A stretch of DNA of 49,809 nt from NCBI GenBank assembly GCA_012026835.1, contig VEPN01000021.1, positions 1 through 49,809 of the forward strand, read 5' to 3'. The notes beneath the pieces were generated by a model. It searched no databases. It worked only from the letters and a program-made list of their open reading frames with translations, and was not told the DNA's origin. Shown one piece after another: positions 1 through 7,858 of this stretch. This DNA is from Candidatus Methanoperedens sp. (GTDB lineage: Archaea > Halobacteriota > Methanosarcinia > Methanosarcinales > Methanoperedenaceae). The translations under genes and the position numbers were made by a program. Position 1 is the first letter of the stretch, and each line of letters opens with the position of its first letter.

Positions 1-76
1 GGTGAACGGAATAGCCGCTATATCGACTGCATCAAAAGGTCTTTTGTCAAAATATTTCCCAATTTTATTCGGGTGA
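1..76 (+). CDS. Possible 3' end of a gene entering the window
   Basis: The first bases are open from the window edge and read as an alanine/serine-rich tail ending ...KYFPILFG before TGA at 74-76. After this stop the DNA becomes strongly AT-rich and non-coding, which would fit the end of a gene. Only about 25 residues are visible, so no family can be named and chance is a real alternative. Confidence 0.2.
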   Translation, partial: VNGIAAISTASKGLLSKYFPILFG

Positions 77-383
77 AAATAGCATGATTGACTATATTAC
101 AACGAAGATAATATATAAAGTTAATCGTTAGCTGCGCCATATTAGCTAAACAACAAGTTAATGCCCCCTCCGGAAAATTTGGGGGGCACTCGAGGAAAAA
201 TAAAGCTGAGCAGTTTTGTTTTATTTTGAAAACTACGTATAATTTTTTGTAATACGCCAATTTAACGAGATCATTTCTAATTCTGTTGGTAGTTATCAGA
301 GGACAATATATAAAAGTTACTCTTATATTTTCAGTATTCAAATAAACTTATTGCATTTCAGACTTTTCTGAAATATTGATTTA
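77..383. other. AT-rich intergenic region with one hairpin
   Basis: No convincing gene is seen. An open frame on the minus strand (18-341) has unlikely composition (many Tyr, Ile, Cys, Asn), no ribosome binding site and no family resemblance. One clear structure is the inverted repeat TGCCCCC (162-168) / GGGGGCA (182-188) with a 13-nt loop. It could be a terminator-like hairpin or a small RNA element. A TACGTA hexamer at 234-239 matches the boxes nearer the next gene. Confidence 0.4.
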
Positions 384-466
384 TACGTACTAATAATAAT
401 GAAAATATACGTATATATCGAAAACTATTTAAGCATACGTGCAAATTATGAATTAATGATACGTAT
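384..466 (+). promoter_or_regulatory. Promoter with four TACGTA-type boxes, probable autoregulatory operator
   Basis: Boxes with an ACGT core are centred at about 386.5, 410.5, 438.5 and 462.5, so spaced 24, 28 and 24 bp. The second extends to a 12-bp palindrome (405-416), the fourth to 8 bp (459-466) and covers the start codon; the third is imperfect (TACGTG). A TATA-like TATTTAA (426-432) lies between boxes two and three. Boxes bracketing the TATA element and start fit repression by the downstream ribbon-helix-helix protein. That role is inference. Confidence 0.5.
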
Positions 467-998
467 GGAATCTGAGAAAAAGAAATTAACATTATCAATA
501 AATTCAGAAGTAATTGAAAAAGCGAAAAAGTTGGGCCTCAATCTTTCTGAAATCACTGAAAAAGCATTAAAAATATCTTCGTTAGGTTCAGATGACGAAA
601 TAGTTACACCTGATAAATTGCGTGAAATTTATACTGATGTCCTTAAAGAAATATCACCTATCCTAATAAAATGGAATATCAAATTAGAAATCGGATCCGA
701 GAATCCCTTGTTAGAATTTAGCGATTCTACTGGAAAAAAAAGCTATGAAAATGTTAATTTTACGTATATTTTATCGCCATATGAAGTTAGACGATGGTGT
801 GAACTAACTCCTGAGGAACCTGATGATATTTGGCAACTTGATAATGAAAATTTACCAGTTTCTATGTTTTACTGTCCTGAAAAAATTATTATTAATTTAG
901 TTGATGAATTATATGATAAAGCTAAGAAAAATAAAGAGGTTCTGGATAAGTTGCAGGTTTTAAAAAATATTTTAGAGTTATCTAGGCTGTCAAAATAA
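465..998 (+). CDS. CcdA-like antitoxin with a long uncharacterised C-terminal domain
   Basis: The first ~35 residues after the chosen start (MESEKKKLTLSI...) follow the CcdA antitoxin pattern: a short beta strand, then helices reading EVIEKAKKLGLNLSEITEKAL, a ribbon-helix-helix DNA-binding fold. Classical CcdA is about 70-80 residues; this one has roughly 130 more residues of unrecognised, acidic sequence, perhaps toxin-binding or sensing. The start at 465 is preferred over 399 because the upstream stretch would run through the TATA element and operator boxes. It lies 21 bp upstream of a NYN nuclease gene. I infer an antitoxin role; a plain regulator is the alternative. Confidence 0.6.
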   Translation: MESEKKKLTLSINSEVIEKAKKLGLNLSEITEKALKISSLGSDDEIVTPDKLREIYTDVLKEISPILIKWNIKLEIGSENPLLEFSDSTGKKSYENVNFTYILSPYEVRRWCELTPEEPDDIWQLDNENLPVSMFYCPEKIIINLVDELYDKAKKNKEVLDKLQVLKNILELSRLSK

Positions 999-1019
999 TC
1001 TCGCTAATGGTGATATGAA

Positions 1020-1601
1020 ATGTCTGCAACATCTATATTTATAGATTGGTCAAATATTTTCGTTTATGCAAAGAACCTGGGGGTTAAAATAGACCCGTTG
1101 AGACTATGTAACCTGGTATCTAATAATGAACCTATAATACATAGACATTATTTTTCTGCCGAAGACCCAAATAATGTAGGGCAACAGCGTTTCCATAATG
1201 GATTAAAGCAGCGTGGATTTCTTGTGCATACTCATGAATTAGTAGAAAGGCCAGGAAGAATATACTGCCCTAACTGCCATATCGAAGTCAATTATAAGTG
1301 CACAAATTGCAGTACACCTGTAACCTTACCGCCACATAAGTCAAAGAGAATTGATATTTTGATTGCACTTAAGTTACTACAGACCTCCCATTTATATGAA
1401 AAAGCGATATTAATAAGCGGCGACCAAGACTTCATTCCTGTAATTGACCATCTTCGCCAGGAAGAAGGCAAGAAAGTTACAATCGCATCTTTCGGGGAAC
1501 CATTATCATATGAATATCGCGCATCTTGCGATGAGCTAATAATATTGGATGAACACATTGAAGAAATAAAACAGATTGTTGAACCACGTGGAGGGCTATA
1601 A
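1020..1601 (+). CDS. NYN-domain (LabA/DUF88-type) nuclease with zinc-ribbon insertion, putative toxin
   Basis: It opens with FIDWSN, the first acidic strand of PIN-like NYN domains, followed by a mid-domain KRIDILIALKLL and the strand ISGDQDFIPVIDHLR, then KVTIASF. These supply the acidic residues expected of a metal-dependent RNase. Between the first and second acidic motifs sits CPNC...CTNC (about residues 82-98), a zinc ribbon also known in some LabA-like proteins. A GGTGA ribosome binding site (1009-1013) precedes the ATG. Its tight link to the CcdA-like gene suggests a toxin-antitoxin or RNA-processing pair; the toxin role is unproven. Confidence 0.75.
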   Translation: MSATSIFIDWSNIFVYAKNLGVKIDPLRLCNLVSNNEPIIHRHYFSAEDPNNVGQQRFHNGLKQRGFLVHTHELVERPGRIYCPNCHIEVNYKCTNCSTPVTLPPHKSKRIDILIALKLLQTSHLYEKAILISGDQDFIPVIDHLRQEEGKKVTIASFGEPLSYEYRASCDELIILDEHIEEIKQIVEPRGGL

Positions 1602-1630
1602 GCCTTATGAACTGACGTTCCACCACGTGG
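1584..1630 (+). terminator. Paired CCACGTGG palindromes at the end of the NYN gene
   Basis: Two copies of the self-complementary octamer CCACGTGG lie at 1584-1591 (inside the last codons) and 1623-1630. Flanking bases extend the pairing to a stem of roughly 13 imperfect pairs with a loop of about 25 nt. It could stop transcription or protect the 3' end. No long T run follows, so the terminator reading is tentative. Confidence 0.3.
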
Positions 1631-1872
1631 CAATTTATGTTACTTTACTATTACAAGATTGCCAGATATATAATTTTCGCTTCAAAAATTGATAATATTG
1701 TATATATGCCCTGATGGAACGGTGCGCCCGGTGAATTGGGGAGGTTGAACAACACTGCGAACCGCGCAGAGTTTAGATTAACAGTCTCAAAATATGGAAA
1801 AAACTAATATAACATCAGATATAAAAGCACCAAACCCAAAAGTACCCAATAATCCATTCTCACTACCTGTTC
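1631..1872 (+). other. Intergenic leader with a 34-codon frame before the NucS-like gene
   Basis: This stretch has two TATA-like elements (around 1664-1672 and 1819-1826) and a small GC-rich patch with CTGCG/CGCAG arms near 1756-1770. An open frame of 34 codons (1794-1898, MEKTNITSDIKAPNP...) runs into the next gene in another phase. A single indel near 1890 would join it to the downstream reading frame, so it may be the original N-terminus; no homolog can be recognised to prove it. Confidence 0.3.
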
Positions 1873-2616
1873 ATGATGTTCAAACACCACCTTTATAAAA
1901 CCGCACAGAGCCCCCCGGAAGAGATAGAACATATCCGGGAATTGCTTGAAGAAGCCAGGAAAAAGCATACCATAGACTATGATATCATCGATATTGGCAC
2001 ATTGACAGGAGAGCAAAAAGAACAATTACTGGAATCTATTCGCATAATCAGCAGGAAAAGCGGGAAAAGCGTTGTAAGTAAAGGCAAGGGCGCACTCCCC
2101 ATTTCTCGTTCAGGCCAGCCCGGGAATATGGGGATACTGGTGCAGCTTGAAGACGGGAAACCAAAAGATGTTTTTCCCCATGTGAAGAACGGGAAAAGGA
2201 TTGACTGTATAATGTATTTGAATGGGCTGGTCAGGGCGGAAAGCATCCACGAATTAATGGAAAACGAGAGTATTTCAGAGCAGGATATCTCAAGGATGAT
2301 AACGTCCCTCCCGGAATTAATAGAGGACGGGCTGGTATTCCTTGAAACCGAGGTCGAGATCGAGGGGGGAAGAATTGATGCAGTGTTCGGGGATAAGAAC
2401 GGGAACGTGTTACTGGTTGAAATAGAGCAAAGATCAAAAGATAATGCAACAGGCCAGGTCCAGAGGTTCAAGATACCGTATTCTGAGAAATTCGAGGTTC
2501 CTCCCGGCAATATCAGGCTGGGAATAGTCTGCACCGATATCGGGGAAAGCAGATTGAAGGCCTGTAAAAGTGCAGGAATAGAAGTTTATAAGCTTAACCT
2601 CGTGAAACTGGCCTGA
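1873..2616 (+). CDS. NucS/EndoMS-like (DUF91) nuclease-domain protein
   Basis: The C-terminal third carries a PD-(D/E)XK core: GRIDAVFGDKNGN (acidic strand one), VLLVEIEQRS (the ExE strand) and GQVQRFK (the helix glutamine), as in the NucS/EndoMS C-terminal domain. The N-terminal ~130 residues are helical and charged and do not match the NucS DNA-binding half clearly. The active-site triad is D...E-x-E rather than the usual E-x-K, which may weaken or change catalysis. Two ATG codons open the frame (1873, 1876). DNA repair or restriction-type cleavage is the family expectation; the substrate here is unknown. Confidence 0.6.
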   Translation: MMFKHHLYKTAQSPPEEIEHIRELLEEARKKHTIDYDIIDIGTLTGEQKEQLLESIRIISRKSGKSVVSKGKGALPISRSGQPGNMGILVQLEDGKPKDVFPHVKNGKRIDCIMYLNGLVRAESIHELMENESISEQDISRMITSLPELIEDGLVFLETEVEIEGGRIDAVFGDKNGNVLLVEIEQRSKDNATGQVQRFKIPYSEKFEVPPGNIRLGIVCTDIGESRLKACKSAGIEVYKLNLVKLA

Positions 2617-2669
2617 TTTTTTCAGGATAATCTTTTTATTATACTGACTCTTTAATGTACAGGAGTCAA

Positions 2670-3494
2670 ATGACAAACCTTGAAAACAAGAAAATCGGAT
2701 TTATCGGTACTGGAAAGATGGGCGAGGCCCTGATCAAAGGCATCCTCCAGGCCCGGCTCATCCCGCATTCCATGATATATGCAAGCGATATGGACACCCT
2801 GAAACTGCAATCGCTTGAAAGGGATCATAAGATCAATGCCTGCCGGGATAACTGCGCGTCGGTTACCAGTTCGGATATTATTATAATCGCGGTCAAACCT
2901 CAGATAATCCCTGATGTCTTAAAGGAAATCAGGAATTCCATAAAGAACCAGCTCATTATATCAATCGCCGCGGGCGTTCCGATAGAGACATTTGAAAATG
3001 CCCTTCCTGCCGGCACTAAAGTAATAAGGGTGATGCCAAACATTGCCGCCACTGTTAAAGAAGCGGCATCAGCCATCAGCCCCGGAAGCGCTGTATCAAA
3101 GGAAGATATATCGATTGCAAGTGAGATATTTAATGCCGTAGGGCGCAGCGTGATATTGCCAGAACGCCTGATGGATGCTGTCACGGGCTTATCGGGAAGC
3201 GGACCGGCATATATTTTCATGATCATTGAAGCGCTTGCGGATGGGGGCGTGCATGAGGGCCTTGACAGGAACACGGCAAGATTGCTTGCTGCCCAGACTG
3301 TGCTGGGCGCGGCCAGAATGGCACTGGCAGATAGCATGCATACCGGAGAACTCAAGGACATGGTGACATCCCCCGGAGGTACTACGATAAGGGGCATCAG
3401 GGTCATGGAAGAAAAGGGCATCAGGGTCGCAATGATGAACGCAGTGATCGCAGCATGCGAGCGTTCAAAGGAACTTGGCAAAAAACATGGTTAA
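2670..3494 (+). CDS. proC: Pyrroline-5-carboxylate reductase
   Basis: NAD(P)H-dependent last step of proline synthesis. The N-terminal Rossmann motif GFIGTGKMGEAL follows directly on the start; later motifs are ITSSDIIIIAVKPQ-like, RVMPNIAATVKEAAS, and the family signature VTGLSGSGPAYIFMIIEALADGGV with TSPGGTTIRGI in the C-terminal dimerisation domain. Length (274 residues) is normal. The start at 2670 is chosen because AGGAG lies four bases upstream and TTTTATTATA (2633-2642) is a good TATA element; an ATG at 2655 is possible but has no ribosome binding site. Confidence 0.95.
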   Translation: MTNLENKKIGFIGTGKMGEALIKGILQARLIPHSMIYASDMDTLKLQSLERDHKINACRDNCASVTSSDIIIIAVKPQIIPDVLKEIRNSIKNQLIISIAAGVPIETFENALPAGTKVIRVMPNIAATVKEAASAISPGSAVSKEDISIASEIFNAVGRSVILPERLMDAVTGLSGSGPAYIFMIIEALADGGVHEGLDRNTARLLAAQTVLGAARMALADSMHTGELKDMVTSPGGTTIRGIRVMEEKGIRVAMMNAVIAACERSKELGKKHG

Positions 3495-3540
3495 ACATTG
3501 TAAATGTTTAAAAATATGGGGTATGCAGAGCATACCCCAT
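3491..3540 (+). terminator. Two tandem hairpins between proC and mtxX
   Basis: Hairpin one has 9-bp arms TTAAACATT/AATGTTTAA with a GTA loop (3491-3511) overlapping the proC stop. Hairpin two has 10-bp arms ATGGGGTATG/CATACCCCAT with a 5-base loop (3516-3540). The second ends on the first possible mtxX ATG (3539) and could hide it. They may end proC transcription or control mtxX translation. The word GGTATGCAG recurs in the hairpin at 42268-42311. Confidence 0.5.
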
Positions 3541-3565
3541 GCCAGGTAAAGCGGGGCGTCGGTTT

Positions 3566-4375
3566 ATGAGCATCCTTTCAGATATCAAAAGGAAAGCAGG
3601 GATCAACCACGCAAGGATAGGGCTTGGGGTCGGGGAAATCCCGGAAGGGCTTATCAGAAATGCAGAAGGGGCCAGCGAATTTGCAGATGTCGTTCTTATC
3701 GGTGATGAGAAAAAGATCAAAGCTTCCGGCACCGGGCTTGAAATAATCCATTCTACCGAGCCTTCCAGGACACTTGTTGAGTTAATGGCAGAAGGGGAGA
3801 TCGACGGGGCGGTAAGGGGTACGCTCAGCGCAACAAAGACCCTTTCCATATTGAAAAGAAAGCTGGGCATGAAAAAATTGTACAGGATCGCGCTTCTTGA
3901 AACAGCAGACGGCACGCCTTTTTTCCTTGCACCTGTGGGGATCGATGAAGGGAATTCTGTCGATGATAAGATTGAACTGGTAAAAAGAGGTGTCTCTCAT
4001 ATCGAACGCCTCGGCATCAAGGCAAAGGTCGGGATACTGTCGGGCGGGCGGCTTGAAGATGTCGGAAGGGATGTACAGGTGGATAAAACGCTTGCAGATG
4101 CAGAAGCTGTAACAAAAAAATTATGTGGCACAGGCGTTGATGCAAGGAATTATTCAATATTGATAGAAGACGCAATTACAGGGGCTAATTTTATAGTCGC
4201 ACCTGATGGGATATCCGGCAACCTGGTTTTCAGGACACTTGTATTCCTTGGCGGGGGGCACGGTTACGGCGCTCCCGTTCTGATGGAAAAGGTATTCGTG
4301 GATACATCCCGCGTAAAAACTGATATCTCAAAAGCCATAATGCTGGCAAGCGCAATTGCAAGACCGGAAATTTGA
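3566..4375 (+). CDS. mtxX: Methanogenesis marker protein 4 (MtxX)
   Basis: MtxX is a conserved protein of methanogens and relatives with a phosphotransacetylase-like fold and unknown reaction; it was named for sequence relatedness to methyltransferase gene clusters. Visible features are an N-terminal [26 protein letters not shown], the central [23 protein letters not shown]-type strand-loop region, [15 protein letters not shown] and a C-terminal [23 protein letters not shown]. Start 3566 ([10 protein letters not shown]) is preferred to 3539 because 3539 lies in the hairpin stem. It overlaps or abuts the next gene, suggesting co-transcription. It supports a methanogen or ANME origin. Confidence 0.85.
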   Translation: MSILSDIKRKAGINHARIGLGVGEIPEGLIRNAEGASEFADVVLIGDEKKIKASGTGLEIIHSTEPSRTLVELMAEGEIDGAVRGTLSATKTLSILKRKLGMKKLYRIALLETADGTPFFLAPVGIDEGNSVDDKIELVKRGVSHIERLGIKAKVGILSGGRLEDVGRDVQVDKTLADAEAVTKKLCGTGVDARNYSILIEDAITGANFIVAPDGISGNLVFRTLVFLGGGHGYGAPVLMEKVFVDTSRVKTDISKAIMLASAIARPEI

Positions 4376-4386
4376 GTCATGCGAAT

Positions 4387-5181
4387 ATGTCCCTAAGAGA
4401 CCTGCTGGAAAACAAACTGCCTGATGAAGAACTTTTACTTGTCCCGCAAGGTTTTGAGGTCATCGGTGACATCGCGATCATCATTATCCCGCCTTCTCTT
4501 GATTATAAAAAAAATATTATCGCACAGGCACTTATGTCCCACAGGCAGGATATCAGGAGCATCCTTCGGAAGATCAGTAAGCTTGAAAGCGAAAAACGAA
4601 TTGGGGATTTCGAATTATTGCTTGGGAGCAGCACAGAGACTATCCACAGGGAAAATGGTTGTATCTTTCATCTGGATATTGCAAAAACGTTTTTTTCCGG
4701 GAAATTAGCGTATGAAAGGGCACGAATAGCAGAATCAGTCAGAGACGGCGAAGATATCCTTGTATTATTTGCAGGTGTAGGGCCGTTCTTGATTCAAATA
4801 AAGAAAAAAAGGAACGTCAATATCACAGGAATTGAAAGTAATCCTGTGGCATGCGCATATCTAAGAAAAAATGCACTGGCCAATAATATCGATACCGGAA
4901 TAATACTTGGCGATGCGAATTCGGCAGGGAATCTTTTCAAAAAAAAATTTGACAGGATCGTTATGCCCACGCCTTATGGCCATGACCATTTCCTGAATGT
5001 ATCAAGTACGGTATTAAAACCCGGAGGACTCGTCCACTTTTATACATTCAAGAAAGATTTCGAGATCGGGCATTTTAAAAGAGTGCTTGAGGAGAGGGGA
5101 TGGAAAATAAATTTTATCAGGAATTGCGGTGCAGTGGCTCCCAGGGTGAACAGGTATGTTTTTGACCTGCAATTACATTGA
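4387..5181 (+). CDS. Trm5/TYW2-family tRNA G37-modifying enzyme
   Basis: A class I SAM-dependent fold with the Met-10+ family marks FFSGKLAYERARIAE, the SAM loop VLFAGVGPF, GIESNPVACAYLRKNA and LKPGGLVHFYTF. Trm5 makes m1G37; TYW2 transfers the aminocarboxypropyl group in wyosine synthesis. The protein lacks the extra N-terminal domain of long Trm5 forms and has MPTPYGHD where Trm5 has an NLP motif, so the exact reaction is uncertain. A TTG at 4372 overlapping the mtxX stop is an alternative start. Its 3' end overlaps the convergent MFS gene by 9 bp. Confidence 0.75.
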   Translation: MSLRDLLENKLPDEELLLVPQGFEVIGDIAIIIIPPSLDYKKNIIAQALMSHRQDIRSILRKISKLESEKRIGDFELLLGSSTETIHRENGCIFHLDIAKTFFSGKLAYERARIAESVRDGEDILVLFAGVGPFLIQIKKKRNVNITGIESNPVACAYLRKNALANNIDTGIILGDANSAGNLFKKKFDRIVMPTPYGHDHFLNVSSTVLKPGGLVHFYTFKKDFEIGHFKRVLEERGWKINFIRNCGAVAPRVNRYVFDLQLH

Positions 5182-6618
5182 TTTGTGTTTATCTTCTTTT
5201 CCGCGCATGGCTGATACGATGATCGCAGGCACAGTTATCAAAGCAGACAGAATAAATGCCCTGGTTATTCCGCCTGTAAAAGCTTCCTGCACGGCCACGG
5301 GCATATGCGCCCCACCTGTAACGAACATATCCATCATCTCAGTAATAGAAATTGTTCCCATGATAAGAGGAAAAGCTATTCCCATACTCAGCACCATGCC
5401 GGCGCTGTTGAAAAACGCCCTCATGGATGAGGCTACGCCGCGCCGCTCTTGAGCCACCGACGACATGATGGCGCTTGTGTTTGGAGGCTGGAACAGTCCG
5501 GAGCCGAAACTGTTGATGAACATCCACACTGCAAGTATCCAGTAAGGCGTATCGTAATGCATAGTCGCAAGACCCAGGAGACCGATTAGAGATATGACCA
5601 GTCCTACCGTGCTGATAATCCTGGAGCCGTATTTATCCGAGAGTACCCCGCCTATCGGACCTGTTATCGCAAGACCGATGGCAAGAGGAATTGTGAGTAT
5701 GCTGGCCGTGAGCGGGTCATAGCTCCGCGGTCCCTGGAAGAAAAGGATGAGGAGAATCATCACCGCTCCCCTGGCGATGGAATTCAGGAGATTGCTTAGC
5801 TGCCCGTAGGAGAAGATTCTTATTTTGAAGAGGTTCAGATCCATCAGCGGATAGATTGCCCTTTTCTCAACGCGCAGGAAAGCGGCAAAACTTGCAATCG
5901 CTACAACAAGTGACAGGAGCATCGGAGGCGAGGTCAGGCCGAGAACAAACCCTGCTGTGAGATATATCATGGATGCGATAAAGGCGATGGTAAATAAGAC
6001 CATTCCCTTAAGGTCGAAGGTTTCCCCTTTTGGCAGTTCTGCTACATCTTTTAATTTGAGATGCGCCCATATTGTTGTGACAACACCGATAGGGACATTA
6101 ATAAAGAAATTCAGCCGCCAGTCTATTAATGTGAGAAAGCCTCCGAGTATCGGGCCCACAACAAATGCAGCAGCCATTATCATGCTTAAGATTCCCATTG
6201 CTTTTCCCAGTTCACTCCGCCTGAAGGCGTCGGTTACTATTATTGTCCCATTAGCCACAAGCATCGATCCCCCCACAGCCTGCAGCACCCGAAAAGCGAT
6301 AAGCTGGCCAATGCTGGCAGAAAGACCGCAAAGCAGCGAACCGATCGTAAACACAGCCAGCCCGTAAACATACAGCTTTTTCCGTCCATAGATATCAGCG
6401 AGCCTGCCCCAGGCCGGAGCAAGTATTGTGAGAAGAAGAGTATAACTTATCAGCACCCACATTATCCCGAAGAGGTCGGTGTTCAGTTTCACCATCATAG
6501 TGGGAAGAGCGATTATCAGGGTGCTGGCATTCAATATCCCGACAAGCATTCCGAGGGAAGTTACTGAAAGGGCTGTCCATTTATAGTTTTCTGGAATGTC
6601 TTTACCATTAGAGATCAT
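5173..6618 (-). CDS. MFS drug efflux transporter, DHA2 (14-TM) type
   Basis: A proton-driven multidrug exporter of the EmrB/QacA class. Seen are the loop motif GRLADIYGRKK after TM2, GILNASTLIIALPTM in TM1, RVLQAVGGSML in TM4, the antiporter-like VVGPILGGFL motif in TM5 and a length of about 480 residues with 14 hydrophobic segments. The ATG at 6618 has GAGG six bases upstream (6624-6627); an ATG at 6630 is also possible. The promoter carries the TGCGA-N5-TCGCA palindrome shared with the ABC exporter at 9-10 kb, which suggests common control by the Lrp-like protein at 10111. Confidence 0.9.
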   Translation of the reverse strand: MISNGKDIPENYKWTALSVTSLGMLVGILNASTLIIALPTMMVKLNTDLFGIMWVLISYTLLLTILAPAWGRLADIYGRKKLYVYGLAVFTIGSLLCGLSASIGQLIAFRVLQAVGGSMLVANGTIIVTDAFRRSELGKAMGILSMIMAAAFVVGPILGGFLTLIDWRLNFFINVPIGVVTTIWAHLKLKDVAELPKGETFDLKGMVLFTIAFIASMIYLTAGFVLGLTSPPMLLSLVVAIASFAAFLRVEKRAIYPLMDLNLFKIRIFSYGQLSNLLNSIARGAVMILLILFFQGPRSYDPLTASILTIPLAIGLAITGPIGGVLSDKYGSRIISTVGLVISLIGLLGLATMHYDTPYWILAVWMFINSFGSGLFQPPNTSAIMSSVAQERRGVASSMRAFFNSAGMVLSMGIAFPLIMGTISITEMMDMFVTGGAHMPVAVQEAFTGGITRAFILSALITVPAIIVSAMRGKEDKHKSM

Positions 6619-6656
6619 GTTAATCCTCATAAAATGCAGGGTATCTTTAGATAATT

Positions 6657-6691
6657 CTCATATATTTATGATTATGTGCGAAAAAATCGCA
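6657..6691 (-). promoter_or_regulatory. Promoter of the MFS gene: TATA box plus upstream palindrome
   Basis: On the minus strand the palindrome TGCGATTTTTTCGCA (6691-6677) is followed after 8 bases by TAAATATATGAG (6668-6657), a TATA box about 30 nt before the start codon. The same arrangement with the same 8-base gap occurs at 10064-10098. A palindrome just upstream of the BRE/TATA region is a typical site for an archaeal Lrp-family activator. Confidence 0.7.
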
Positions 6692-6721
6692 TTATATGAA
6701 ATGCAGGTTAAAGGATTTTAA

Positions 6722-6853
6722 TTCCACGAGTCTAATTACTGTCTCAGGCGGGAACAGTACAAGTTCACCGAATCCGGGCTAACCAGCGTGAAGAGCGACC
6801 TTGTCGATGCCCCATACGTGAACGAATTCCCCCTAATCCTTGGTGCAGACTGA
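6722..6853 (+). pseudogene. Fragment resembling a molybdopterin oxidoreductase (formate dehydrogenase-like) gene
   Basis: Frame 6722-6853 reads ...QYKFTESGLTSVKSDLVDAP, then YVNEFPLILGAD before TGA. The block PYVNEFPLIL resembles the (E)YPLILTTGR junction at the start of the molybdopterin-dinucleotide-binding domain of bis-MGD enzymes. There is no start codon and both flanks are missing, so it would be a relic of a lost gene. The match rests on about 12 residues and is tentative. Confidence 0.35.
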
Positions 6854-6896
6854 TCTGCACTGTTGAAATAGGGCTGCACACGCAGTTTATCGGTGT

Positions 6897-7841
6897 TCAG
6901 TTATTTTTCATCTTCAAAACTACCTTGCCTCTGGGGTGCCCGGTTTGCAGAAACTCAAGTGCCTCTCTTGCCTGATCAAGAGGGAATATCTTATCAACAT
7001 GCACTTTTATAACGCGTTTCTCTGCCAGTTCAGCCACCTTGGACAACCGTTCACTGTTCACTTGGGTAAATTGTCCTATGGCGTTCACACCGTATTGTTT
7101 CATGAGTAGAGGATTGGGTTGCTCTAACATGGAAACTATTATGCCGCCTTTCTTGAGTATTTTGAAAGATTTTTCGTACGTGTCGCCGCCCACAGTGTCA
7201 AATACTGCTTCATAGTTATGTAAAATATCATCAAATGACTGGTTTTTATAATCTATAACTTCATCTGCTCCCAGTTCCCTGGCATACTGCATATCTTTCG
7301 CACCCACCGTTGCGGCTACATAAGCTCCCAGGTGTTTGGCGAGCTGGATGGCGACTGTCCCGATGCCGCCAGCGCCGCCGTGGATGAGAATCTTCTTTCC
7401 CCTGGAAAGCCCTATATGATCGACAAGTGCCTGCCAGGCGCTTACTCCTGTAAGCGGCAAAGCGGCGGCTTCAACATGATTGATGTTCTCTGGTTTTCGC
7501 GCGGTGACTTTTATGTCTGACAAAACGAATTCCGCAAATGACCCTGACCCGCCTCTTAATGCACCGGCCTGCCCGTAAACCTCATCTCCTTTCTTGAATC
7601 CTGAAGCCCCTCCACCGACTTCCACTACGACGCCTGAAAAATCCCCACCCAGAGTTGCCGGGAATTTCAATGGTATCATCTGCGCCATATACCCCTCGCG
7701 GATTTTCCAATCTACAGGATTAACTCCGGCTGCATGTACCTCGACGAGAAGATGTCCTTCCGACACAGCCGGTTCCGGTGCATTATTATTGATCTCGACA
7801 ACCTCGCTGCCGCCGTATTTTTTAATTTGTGCTGCTTTCAT
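6897..7841 (-). CDS. NADP-dependent quinone oxidoreductase / zinc-independent MDR alcohol dehydrogenase
   Basis: Medium-chain dehydrogenase/reductase of the quinone oxidoreductase group. It has the GroES-like N-terminal half (LLVEVHAAGVNPVDWKIREG, LGGDFSGVVVEVG) and a Rossmann domain with ILIHGGAGGIGTVAIQLAKHLGA, then LGADEVIDYKN and AVFDTVGGDTYEKS. The catalytic and structural zinc cysteines are absent, as usual in this group. Start 7841 (MKAAQIKKYGG) has GGGAGG upstream; longer frames read through the previous gene. It sits 17 bp after the VOC gene and probably shares its mRNA. It likely reduces quinones or reactive enones. Confidence 0.88.
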   Translation of the reverse strand: MKAAQIKKYGGSEVVEINNNAPEPAVSEGHLLVEVHAAGVNPVDWKIREGYMAQMIPLKFPATLGGDFSGVVVEVGGGASGFKKGDEVYGQAGALRGGSGSFAEFVLSDIKVTARKPENINHVEAAALPLTGVSAWQALVDHIGLSRGKKILIHGGAGGIGTVAIQLAKHLGAYVAATVGAKDMQYARELGADEVIDYKNQSFDDILHNYEAVFDTVGGDTYEKSFKILKKGGIIVSMLEQPNPLLMKQYGVNAIGQFTQVNSERLSKVAELAEKRVIKVHVDKIFPLDQAREALEFLQTGHPRGKVVLKMKNN

Positions 7842-7858
7842 ATTCCTGCCTCCCTTAA

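Noticed and set aside
18-341. 107-codon minus-strand frame at the window start
   Set aside because: Unlikely composition, no ribosome binding site, crosses a perfect hairpin (162-188), no family resemblance.
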